Positions 1 to 5,570 of a DNA stretch of 7,550 bases are shown here, piece after piece (position 1 is the first letter of the stretch; the number at the start of each line of letters is the position of its first letter). The stretch is from the NCBI GenBank assembly GCA_013362555.1, contig JABFVX010000320.1:1-7550 (forward strand), read 5' to 3'. The DNA is from Mycobacteriaceae bacterium. Lineage in GTDB: Bacteria; Actinomycetota; Actinomycetes; Mycobacteriales; Mycobacteriaceae. Below the pieces are notes generated by a model. That model was not told where the DNA came from. It searched no databases and saw nothing but the letters and a program-made list of their open reading frames with translations. The position numbers and the translations under genes were made by a program.

Positions 1-29
1 CTGCGGTTTAAAACGCGCGAAACGGGTGT

Positions 30-61
30 GGCACGCCGGGATCGCGGAGCGGTACTACACT
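30..61 (+). promoter_or_regulatory. Candidate promoter of the ABC transporter operon
   Basis: TACACT at 56-61 fits the actinobacterial -10 pattern TANNNT. It would place a transcription start near 67-69, just before the GGAGG at 71-75. No convincing -35 is visible: TGGCAC at 29-34 is about 21 bp away, longer than usual. No operator can be named here. The assignment rests only on the -10 match and its position immediately upstream of the first gene. Confidence 0.3.
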
Positions 62-78
62 GCTAGCGCGGGAGGAGT

Positions 79-735
79 GTGACGCTGGATACCCTGTGGG
101 ACTTCATCGTTGATCACCGGCGGCAATTGGCCACCGACAGTTGGCTGCACGCGTCGGCGGTGGTGCAGTCGGTGCTGATCGCTGCGGCGATCGCGGTGAC
201 GGCGGGGGTGCTGGTGTACCGGAGTCCGGTCGGGTCCGCGGCCGCTACCGCCGCGGCCGGAATCATCCTGACGGTTCCGTCGTTCGCGCTGCTCGGATTG
301 CTGATTCCGGTGCTGGGGCTCGGCGTTCCGCCCACGGTCACCGCGCTGGTGCTGTATGCGCTGCTGCCGATACTGCGCAACACGATCGTCGGGCTGGCAG
401 GCGTCGATCCGGCGGTGACCGACGCCGCGCAAGGCGTCGGAATGAGCCGGCTGCAGGTGCTGGCGCGCATCGAGTTGCCGCTGGCGTGGCCCGCGATCCT
501 CGCGGGCATCCGGATCAGCACCCAGATGATCATGGGCATCCTGGCCGTAGCGGCATACGCGAAGGGCCCGGGGCTCGGCAACCTCATCTTCACCGGGCTG
601 TCCCGGCTCGGCAGTCCGAACGCGGTCCCGCAGGCTCTCACGGGCACCGTCCTGATCGTCGTGCTCGCGCTCGCACTGGACGCGCTGCTGCTGCTCGCGG
701 GCACGCTCACCACCCGCGGAGGCGCCCATGCCTGA
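79..735 (+). CDS. Osmolyte (betaine/choline-type) ABC transporter permease, ProW/OpuCB-like
   Basis: Integral membrane subunit of an importer for quaternary-amine compatible solutes; with the second permease it should form the inner-membrane channel driven by the ATPase encoded next. The 218-residue product has about five hydrophobic segments (near 26-47, 54-81, 86-106, 135-160, 186-210). Residues about 115-145 hold the EAA coupling loop of this family (DAAQGVGMSRLQVLARIELP), which docks onto the ATPase. Length is normal for the short OpuCB/ProW permeases that lack an N-terminal extension. The start is GTG at 79, the only good start before the conserved N-terminus; GGAGG at 71-75 lies just 3 nt away, which is unusually close. 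The 3' end overlaps the ATPase gene by 8 bp, implying translational coupling. Family and role are secure; the exact substrate is not visible. Confidence 0.93.
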   Translation: MTLDTLWDFIVDHRRQLATDSWLHASAVVQSVLIAAAIAVTAGVLVYRSPVGSAAATAAAGIILTVPSFALLGLLIPVLGLGVPPTVTALVLYALLPILRNTIVGLAGVDPAVTDAAQGVGMSRLQVLARIELPLAWPAILAGIRISTQMIMGILAVAAYAKGPGLGNLIFTGLSRLGSPNAVPQALTGTVLIVVLALALDALLLLAGTLTTRGGAHA

Positions 736-1924
736 ATCCGTCTCCGGCGCCGAGATAGTGTTGGACGAAGTCAGCAAACACTATGCAGGACAACAGCACC
801 CGGCTGTCGACGCGGTGTCTATGACGATTCCGGCCGGTGCGACGGTGGCGCTCGTGGGGCCGTCCGGATGCGGCAAGACCACCACCATGCGGATGATCAA
901 CCGGCTCATCGAGCCCACCGGGGGCACGATCACCATCGACGGCCGGGACGTGACCGCCGTCAACCCGGACCGACTGCGTCGCGGCATCGGCTATTCCATT
1001 CAGCAGGCAGGTCTGTTTCCGCACCTCACGGTCGCTCGCAACATCGCGACAGTGCCCGGCCTCGTCGGCTGGGACCGCAAGCGGACCGCCGCGCGCGTCG
1101 ACGAGATGCTGGCGCTGGTCGGCCTCGACCCGGAGCTCTACCGCGACCGCTATCCGCGCGGGCTCTCCGGCGGCCAGCAGCAGCGTGTCGGCGTCGCGCG
1201 CGCCTTGGCCGCCGATCCGCCGGTGCTGCTGATGGACGAGCCGTTCGGCGCGGTCGACCCGATCACCCGCGAGCTGCTCCAGGACGAATTACTGCGGCTG
1301 CAAAGGGAATTGCGCAAGACCATCGTCTTCGTCACCCACGATTTCGCGGAGGCTGTGAAGCTGGGCGACCGTATCGCGGTCCTGGGGGACCGTTCGCGCA
1401 TCCTGCAATACGACACGCCCTCGGCCATTCTGGCCGACCCGGCAGACGCCACGGTCGCGGGCTTCGCAGGCTCGGACGCGGCGCTCAAGCAACTCACCCT
1501 CACCCGAGTGCGCGACGTGCCGCTGCGCGAATGCCCCGTCGTCGCGGACGGCGACGACCTCGACGCCGCCCGCCAGGCCCTCGGCGCGGGCCCCGGCCTC
1601 ATCGTCGACGCTGCGCGCAGGCCGCTGCGCTGGGTCGCCCAGGCCGATCTCGCCCACGCCGCGTCCCTGGAGGACGTGGGAAAACCACTGGGCAGCACTG
1701 TGTCCCATGATTCGACGCTGCAGGACGCGTTGTCGGCGCTGTTGGCCGAGAGCACCGCGCACGCGGTCGTCACCAGCCCCGGCGGCGCGTACGCGGGTGT
1801 GGTCACCGTCGACACCCTGGTCGCGCATCTGGCCGGCGTTCGCGGGGCCGCCGCGAGCCTCCGGAACGACTCGCGAAGTGCGCAGGCCGCAACTCGCGAG
1901 TCATCCCGGAGGCTCGGCTCATGA
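728..1924 (+). CDS. Betaine/choline-type ABC transporter ATP-binding protein with C-terminal CBS domains, ProV/OpuCA-like
   Basis: Cytoplasmic ATPase that powers osmolyte import. All nucleotide-binding motifs are present and intact: Walker A GPSGCGKT (residues 44-51), Q-loop near Q92-Q93, signature LSGGQ (146-150), Walker B VLLMDE (166-171) and switch His204 in FVTHD. Residues from about 260 to 370 look like a CBS pair: the first half is weak, the second (about 323-370, LGSTVSHDSTLQDAL then AHAVVT) is clearer. In OpuA/OpuC homologues these domains sense ionic strength or nucleotides, so osmotic gating is expected but not shown. ATG 728 is preceded by GGAGG at 718-722 with 5-nt spacing. The last 20 or so residues (Arg/Ser/Ala-rich) lie beyond the CBS fold and are encoded mostly by the hairpin at 1861-1909. 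It overlaps the next permease by ATGA. Confidence 0.95.
   Translation: MPESVSGAEIVLDEVSKHYAGQQHPAVDAVSMTIPAGATVALVGPSGCGKTTTMRMINRLIEPTGGTITIDGRDVTAVNPDRLRRGIGYSIQQAGLFPHLTVARNIATVPGLVGWDRKRTAARVDEMLALVGLDPELYRDRYPRGLSGGQQQRVGVARALAADPPVLLMDEPFGAVDPITRELLQDELLRLQRELRKTIVFVTHDFAEAVKLGDRIAVLGDRSRILQYDTPSAILADPADATVAGFAGSDAALKQLTLTRVRDVPLRECPVVADGDDLDAARQALGAGPGLIVDAARRPLRWVAQADLAHAASLEDVGKPLGSTVSHDSTLQDALSALLAESTAHAVVTSPGGAYAGVVTVDTLVAHLAGVRGAAASLRNDSRSAQAATRESSRRLGS
1861..1909 (+). promoter_or_regulatory. Hairpin at the ATPase/permease junction overlapping the permease ribosome-binding site
   Basis: All pairs share one register. CCGG 1861-1864 pairs with 1906-1909, GACTCGCGA 1868-1876 with TCGCGAGTC 1894-1902, and TGCG 1879-1882 with CGCA 1888-1891, leaving a 5-nt loop. 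Two small internal loops interrupt the stem. The outer strand takes up the first two Gs of GGAGG (1908-1912), the Shine-Dalgarno of the permease starting at 1921. It could therefore slow free ribosomes and make translation depend on ribosomes arriving from the ATPase gene. The pairing is visible; the regulatory role is inference, and GC-rich DNA forms some such stems by chance. Confidence 0.5.
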
Positions 1925-2664
1925 GAGCGCAGGCGCGGGCCGAACGGATCCGGTTGCTGGTACAGCCGGTGCTGGCCGCCTCGCTGGCCTGCGGCGTACT
2001 GGGCTGGGCGTTCAGCCGGGATCTCACCGCCACCCAGCGCAGCAGCATCAACGCCCGCGCCATCGCCGCCGCGAGCTGGCAGCACGTGCTGATCACCGCC
2101 GCGGTGGTCGCGATCGTGGTGGCCATCGCCGTGCCGCTCGGCACACTGCTCACCCGGCCCGGATTTCGCCGGGTGGCACCGATCATCTTGGGAGCGGCCA
2201 ATATCGGCGCTTCCGCGCCCGCGATCGGCCTGATCGTATTGTGCTACTTGGTGACCCGCGCCACCGGCTTCTGGGTGGGTGTCGCCCCGATTGTTGCGCT
2301 GGCGCTGCTGCCGGTGTTGCACAACACCATGCTCGGCTACCGGCAGGTGCCCGCCGCGCTCGTCGACGCGGGGCGCGGCCAGGGGATGTCGCGGCCGATG
2401 GTGTTGTGGCGCATCGAGTTTCCGCTCGCCGTTCCGTACATTCTGGCTGGGCTGCGCACCTCCCTGGTTCTGGCGGTCGGCTCGGCCACGCTGTCGTTCC
2501 TGGTGAGCGCGGGCGGGCTCGGGGTGCTCATCGACACCGGATACAAGCTGCGCGACAACGTCACGCTGTGGGTGGGTGCGCTGCTCACCGTGGCATTGGC
2601 CTTGCTGATCGATTGGTTCGGCGCACTCGCCGAACGCTTCCTCGGCCCGAAGGGCCTGCGATGA
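1921..2664 (+). CDS. Second osmolyte ABC transporter permease, ProZ/OpuCD-like
   Basis: Second inner-membrane channel subunit of the same importer. The 247-residue protein begins with a short basic stretch (Arg2 to Arg11) and has about six hydrophobic segments (near 12-30, 53-75, 85-112, 115-137, 169-195, 215-236). The EAA-type coupling loop lies at residues about 148-179 (VDAGRGQGMSRPMVLWRIEFP). It resembles the first permease but is longer at the N-terminus, consistent with a heteromeric channel as in ProW/ProZ pairs. ATG 1921 overlaps the ATPase stop as ATGA and has GGAGG at 1908-1912, 8 nt away. Its own stop overlaps the ATG of the binding-protein gene in the same way. Two permeases plus one ATPase plus one binding protein is the standard OpuC/ProXVWZ set. 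Confidence 0.93.
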   Translation: MRAQARAERIRLLVQPVLAASLACGVLGWAFSRDLTATQRSSINARAIAAASWQHVLITAAVVAIVVAIAVPLGTLLTRPGFRRVAPIILGAANIGASAPAIGLIVLCYLVTRATGFWVGVAPIVALALLPVLHNTMLGYRQVPAALVDAGRGQGMSRPMVLWRIEFPLAVPYILAGLRTSLVLAVGSATLSFLVSAGGLGVLIDTGYKLRDNVTLWVGALLTVALALLIDWFGALAERFLGPKGLR

Positions 2665-3647
2665 CGCCCCGTCGTCGGAAACGCGTTCTTCGTTCGAGCA
2701 GTGTGAACGAAGGACGCGTTCGGGACCGGATATTTCCCGGGATGGCGGGATGTGTCGTGGGGGTGCTGCTGTCGATCGGGGCGGCGTGCGGGCTGGAGTC
2801 GGGGGGCGCGGTGCCGCTGCCGGTGGGCCCGGGCTCGATCCGGCCCGCGCCGGAGCTCGACGGAGTACGGATTACGGTGGGCTCCAAGGACTTCACCGAG
2901 CAGACGATTCTCGGATACCTCATCGAGTTCGCGCTCGCCGCGGCGGGCGCGCAGGTGCGCGACCTGACCACCATCGTCGGCTCCAACAGCCTGCGCGACG
3001 CGCAGCTGCACGGCCAGGTCGACGTCGCCTACGACTACACCGGCACCGGCTGGATCAACTACCTGGGCAACCAGAACCCGGTGCCCGGCTCCGACGCGCA
3101 GTTCGAGGCCGTCCGCGCCGCGGACCTGCGGTCCCACGGAATGGTCTGGGCCGCGATGGCGCCCATGAACAACACCTATGCCCTGGCGACCGCGGCGAGC
3201 ACGGCCCGCGCCACCGGCGTCGCGTTGCTGTCCGACTATGCCCGGCTGGTCGACACACGCCCCGAGCAGGCCGCCATCTGCGTGGGCACCGAGTTCAACG
3301 TGCGCCAGGATGGCTTGCCCGGCATGGCGCGCAAATACGGGATCGACACCGTGAAGGTGCGCAAACAGCTCCTACAGGACGCGCTGGTGTTCCAGGCCAC
3401 GGCGGACGCGGGCCGCTGCCGCTTCGGCTCGGTCGCGGCTACCGACGGCCGCATTCCGGCGCTGGGCCTGCGCCTGCTCACCGACGACCTGGGCTTCTTC
3501 CCGAAGTACAACGCCGCGCTGGTGATGCGAGCGGATTTCGCCCGCGCCCACCCCAAGGTCATCGAGATCATGACTCCCATATCCCGGTTGCTCACCAACG
3601 AGACCATCACCGAGCTGAACCGCCGAGTCGACATCGACGGCCGCTAA
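2661..3647 (+). CDS. Osmolyte ABC transporter substrate-binding lipoprotein, ProX/OpuCC-like, C-terminally truncated
   Basis: Extracytoplasmic receptor that captures a betaine/choline-class ligand for the importer. Residues 71-84 (ITVGSKDFTEQTIL) begin the OpuAC-type binding fold (about 70-328), with family landmarks DVAYDYTGT (121-129), NNTYALA (170-176) and ATDGRI (260-265). Cys207 and Cys253 could form a disulfide (inference). A hydrophobic segment (about 28-42) ends in GAAC, so Cys43 is the probable lipidation site, though Gly at -3 is a weak lipobox. ATG 2661 is chosen for the 4-bp ATGA overlap and GAAGGG at 2649-2654. This gives an unusually long basic leader, much of it encoded by the 2680-2720 hairpin; GTG 2703 and ATG 2742 are alternatives. 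TAA at 3645-3647 ends the 328-residue protein early: the normal-looking C-terminus continues in frame to 3704. Activity may be reduced. Confidence 0.9.
   Translation: MTPRRRKRVLRSSSVNEGRVRDRIFPGMAGCVVGVLLSIGAACGLESGGAVPLPVGPGSIRPAPELDGVRITVGSKDFTEQTILGYLIEFALAAAGAQVRDLTTIVGSNSLRDAQLHGQVDVAYDYTGTGWINYLGNQNPVPGSDAQFEAVRAADLRSHGMVWAAMAPMNNTYALATAASTARATGVALLSDYARLVDTRPEQAAICVGTEFNVRQDGLPGMARKYGIDTVKVRKQLLQDALVFQATADAGRCRFGSVAATDGRIPALGLRLLTDDLGFFPKYNAALVMRADFARAHPKVIEIMTPISRLLTNETITELNRRVDIDGR
2680..2720 (+). repeat. 16-bp inverted repeat at the start of the binding-protein gene
   Basis: Arms 2680-2695 (AACGCGTTCTTCGTTC) and 2705-2720 (GAACGAAGGACGCGTT) pair at 15 of 16 positions; the remaining pair is a G-U in RNA. 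The loop is 9 nt (2696-2704). A weaker 5-bp stem follows (CGGGA 2721-2725 with TCCCG 2735-2739). There is no U-tract, so a classical terminator is unlikely. It lies just after the permease/binding-protein overlap, inside the first 20 codons if translation starts at 2661. Intercistronic stems in ABC operons often set relative subunit levels, but that role is inference here. It may be a dispersed palindromic repeat. Confidence 0.85.
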
Positions 3648-3704
3648 CCGGCCGCCGTCGCCCGCGACTGGCTGGCCGCCCCCGGCTTCGTCACGCCCCG
3701 CTGA
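3648..3704 (+). pseudogene. In-frame C-terminal remnant of the binding-protein gene beyond the TAA stop
   Basis: In the same frame as the binding protein, the codons after TAA read PAAVARDWLAAPGFVTPR and then TGA (3702-3704). ProX/OpuCC/OsmF proteins commonly end in a helix of the form V-A-x-x-[FW]-L-x-x-x-G-[FL], following a stretch like VD(V/I)DG. This tail fits directly after VDIDGR at the truncated end. A single substitution such as GAA to TAA would explain it. A palindrome begins 9 nt after the TGA, as expected if 3704 was the original gene end. Sequencing error or stop readthrough are the alternatives. Confidence 0.7.
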
Positions 3705-3712
3705 CCCGCACA

Positions 3713-3776
3713 CTCACACCCGTACCGCGCAGCCACACCCGCAGCTGCGGGTGTGGCTGCGCGGTACGGGTGTGAG
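3713..3776. repeat. Perfect 64-bp palindrome, candidate terminator
   Basis: The 32 bases at 3713-3744 are followed immediately by their exact reverse complement at 3745-3776, centred on GCAGCTGC with no spacer and no mismatch. Each arm contains the CGGGTGTG octamer (or its complement) twice. It follows the end of the transporter operon and ends 9 nt before the next gene's ATG, so intrinsic termination without a U-tract is the simplest role. A cruciform, a protein-binding site or a mobile palindromic repeat are alternatives. Its right edge includes part of the GAGG ribosome-binding site of the downstream gene. Confidence 0.9.
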
Positions 3777-3785
3777 GATGGGGGG

Positions 3786-5351
3786 ATGGAGTCGACCGAG
3801 GCGCGGTATGACGTGGTGGTGGTAGGGGCCGGGCATAACGGGCTGGTCGCGGCGGCGTACCTGGCGCGGGCGGGGCGGTCGGTGCTGGTGCTCGAGAAGC
3901 TGGGGCGGGTCGGCGGGGCCGCGGTGTCGGAGCGAATCTTCGCCGGGGTCGACGCGCGGATGTCGCGGTATTCGTATCTGGTGAGCCTGCTGCCCCGGCA
4001 CATCGTCACCGACTTGGGCCTGCGGTTCGAGACGCGGCGGCGCAGGTTTGGGTCGTATACCCCGGTCGGCGACCGGGGGTTGCTGATCGACGGGGACTCC
4101 GCCGAGCGCACTCGCGCGAGCTTCGTGGCGTTGACCGGCTCGGATCGGGACTTCGCGGCCTGGCAGCGTTTCTACGGCATGACCGGCGACGTCGCCCGGC
4201 GCGTGTTCCCGACCCTGACCAGGCCCCTTCCCACCCGAGCCGAACTGCGGCGCACCGTGGCCGACTCGACCGCGTGGGAGGCGCTGTTCGAGCGCCCGCT
4301 GGGCGAGACGCTGGAAGCGGAGTTCGCCGACGACACCGTCCGCGGCGTGGTGCTGACCGACGCTCTCATCGGCACCTTCACCCACGCCCACGACCCGACG
4401 CTGCGCCAGAACCGGTGCTTTCTGTACCACGTCATCGGCGGCGGCACCGGGGAGTGGACGGTGCCGGTAGGCGGCATGGGCGCACTCACCGACGCCCTGC
4501 GCGCGGCCGCCCTCGCCGCGGGCGCACACCTGCGCACCGGTTGCGAGGTCGTCGGCATCGACACCGATCCCGGCGGAGCGTCCGCCGAGGTGCGGTGGAC
4601 CGACGGTTCGACCGGCCGGACCACCGGGGCACGGCGGGTGCTGGTGAACGCCGCGCCCTTCGAACTGGCCCGACTGCTCGGCGCGCCGGAACCCGAGCGG
4701 CCGGAAGGCGCCCAGCTCAAGGTGAACATGGTGCTGCGCAGGCTGCCCCGGCTGCGCGATCCCGGGGTCGACCCGCGCGCCGCGTTCGCGGGGACTTTCC
4801 ATGTGGCCGAGTCGTATTCACAGCTGGAGCGGGCCTACCGCGAGGCCGCCGACGGCCGCGTCCCGGCCCGCCCGCCGTCGGAGGTGTACTGCCACACCCT
4901 CACCGACCCGTCGATCATGGCGGACCTGGCCGCGACCGGCGCGCACACCCTCACGCTGTTCGGCCTGCACGTGCCCGCCCGACTGTTCGCCGCCGATCCC
5001 GATGGCGCCAAGTCCGACGCGGTCCGGGCGACCCTGGCTCAGCTCGACGCGGTATTGGCAGAGCCGATCGCCGACTGCCTCGCCACGGATGCCGACGGCC
5101 GCCCCTGCCTGGAAGCCGTCACGCCGCCTGAGCTGGAGCGGGAGGTCGGGCTGCCCGGCGGCCACATCTTCCACCGCGATCTAGCTTTCCCCTACCTTTC
5201 CGACGACGCCGACCCCGCCGACCCCGCCGCCCGCTGGGGCGTCGCGACGGGCCTGCCCGCGGTACTGCTGTGCGGCGCCGGAGCGGTTCGCGGCGGCGGC
5301 GTCAGCGGCATTCCCGGCCACAACGCCGCCATGGCGGCATTGGCCGACTAG
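3786..5351 (+). CDS. FAD-dependent oxidoreductase of the phytoene desaturase/PYROXD2 type
   Basis: Flavoprotein of the COG1233 class. The 521-residue product opens with a Rossmann FAD site: YDVVVVGAGHNGLVAAAYLA (residues 8-27, GxGxxG at 14-19), ribose-binding Glu37 and RVGG (41-44). A central GGMGALTDALRAAA stretch is typical of the class. The C-terminal GGGVSGIPGHNAAMAALAD closes the FAD fold, as in PYROXD2-like proteins. Length is normal and no signal peptide is seen, so it is probably cytoplasmic. No phytoene synthase or other carotenoid gene is nearby, so the substrate is unknown and the phytoene label is only family naming. ATG 3786 is preferred, with GAGG at 3774-3777; a GTG at 3753 would start inside the palindrome. 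There is no room for a promoter between the palindrome and the start, so expression may rely on readthrough or on a promoter before 3713. Its stop is 219 bp from the convergent methyltransferase gene. Confidence 0.9.
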   Translation: MESTEARYDVVVVGAGHNGLVAAAYLARAGRSVLVLEKLGRVGGAAVSERIFAGVDARMSRYSYLVSLLPRHIVTDLGLRFETRRRRFGSYTPVGDRGLLIDGDSAERTRASFVALTGSDRDFAAWQRFYGMTGDVARRVFPTLTRPLPTRAELRRTVADSTAWEALFERPLGETLEAEFADDTVRGVVLTDALIGTFTHAHDPTLRQNRCFLYHVIGGGTGEWTVPVGGMGALTDALRAAALAAGAHLRTGCEVVGIDTDPGGASAEVRWTDGSTGRTTGARRVLVNAAPFELARLLGAPEPERPEGAQLKVNMVLRRLPRLRDPGVDPRAAFAGTFHVAESYSQLERAYREAADGRVPARPPSEVYCHTLTDPSIMADLAATGAHTLTLFGLHVPARLFAADPDGAKSDAVRATLAQLDAVLAEPIADCLATDADGRPCLEAVTPPELEREVGLPGGHIFHRDLAFPYLSDDADPADPAARWGVATGLPAVLLCGAGAVRGGGVSGIPGHNAAMAALAD

Positions 5352-5358
5352 AGATTCG

Positions 5359-5556
5359 TCCAGAATGACCCGTGACGTGCGCTCAGCGCTGTGAGACGGC
5401 GGCCCGAGGAGGCAGCGTGCGTAACACCGCAGGGCCTCGCGAACAGCGCCATTCAATCAGCGCTGTGAGACGGCGGCCCGAGGAGGCAGCGTGCGTAACA
5501 CCGCAGGGCCTCGCGAACAGCGCCATTCAATACAGCACGTCACGGGTCACTCTGGA
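5359..5556. repeat. 198-bp element: 22-bp inverted arms around a duplicated insert, between convergent genes
   Basis: Arms 5359-5380 and 5535-5556 are reverse complements at 21 of 22 positions (mismatch 5365/5550). They enclose 154 nt, nearly all of it two tandem 74-bp copies. The left arm begins 8 nt after the FAD gene stop and the right arm ends 14 nt before the end of the convergent methyltransferase gene. Together the arms would make a strong bidirectional terminator stem with a long loop. The layout also resembles a non-autonomous mobile element with terminal inverted repeats. The left arm recurs at 7353-7375 with 21 of 23 identical bases, so this is a repeat family. Confidence 0.88.
5383..5530. 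repeat. Two perfect tandem copies of a 74-bp repeat
   Basis: Copy 1 is 5383-5456 and copy 2 is 5457-5530, identical base for base; one further base (5531 T) matches the start of a third copy. Each unit can fold on itself. In copy 1 GCGCTGT 5386-5392 pairs with ACAGCGC 5443-5449, GGCCC 5401-5405 with GGGCC 5432-5436, and TGCG 5418-5421 with CGCA 5428-5431. As 74 is not a multiple of 3, no reading frame is shared by both copies and the short frames through it look non-coding. Perfect identity indicates a recent duplication or homogenisation. Confidence 0.93.
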
Positions 5557-5570
5557 GGATCTGGAGATCG

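Noticed and set aside
23..30. CGGGTGTG octamer at the operon promoter, also found four times (both orientations) in the 3713-3776 palindrome, as a shared regulator site
   Set aside because: The same octamer also occurs inside the ATPase coding region near 1795-1802, so in this GC-rich sequence chance explains it.
696..718. Six-bp stem CGCGGG/CCCGCG at the first permease/ATPase junction
   Set aside because: Too short, with an 11-nt loop; stems of this size are expected by chance at this base composition.
1150..2322. Long minus-strand open frame opposite the ATPase and permease genes
   Set aside because: It is a shadow of high-GC coding sequence; the plus strand has intact motifs across the same stretch.
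3786..5351. Carotenoid biosynthesis role (true phytoene desaturase)
   Set aside because: The C-terminal FAD motif resembles PYROXD2-like proteins, and no phytoene synthase or cyclase gene is in the window.
5383..5530. Possible CRISPR-like repeat
   Set aside because: Only two copies, directly adjacent with no spacer, a 74-bp unit, and no cas gene nearby.
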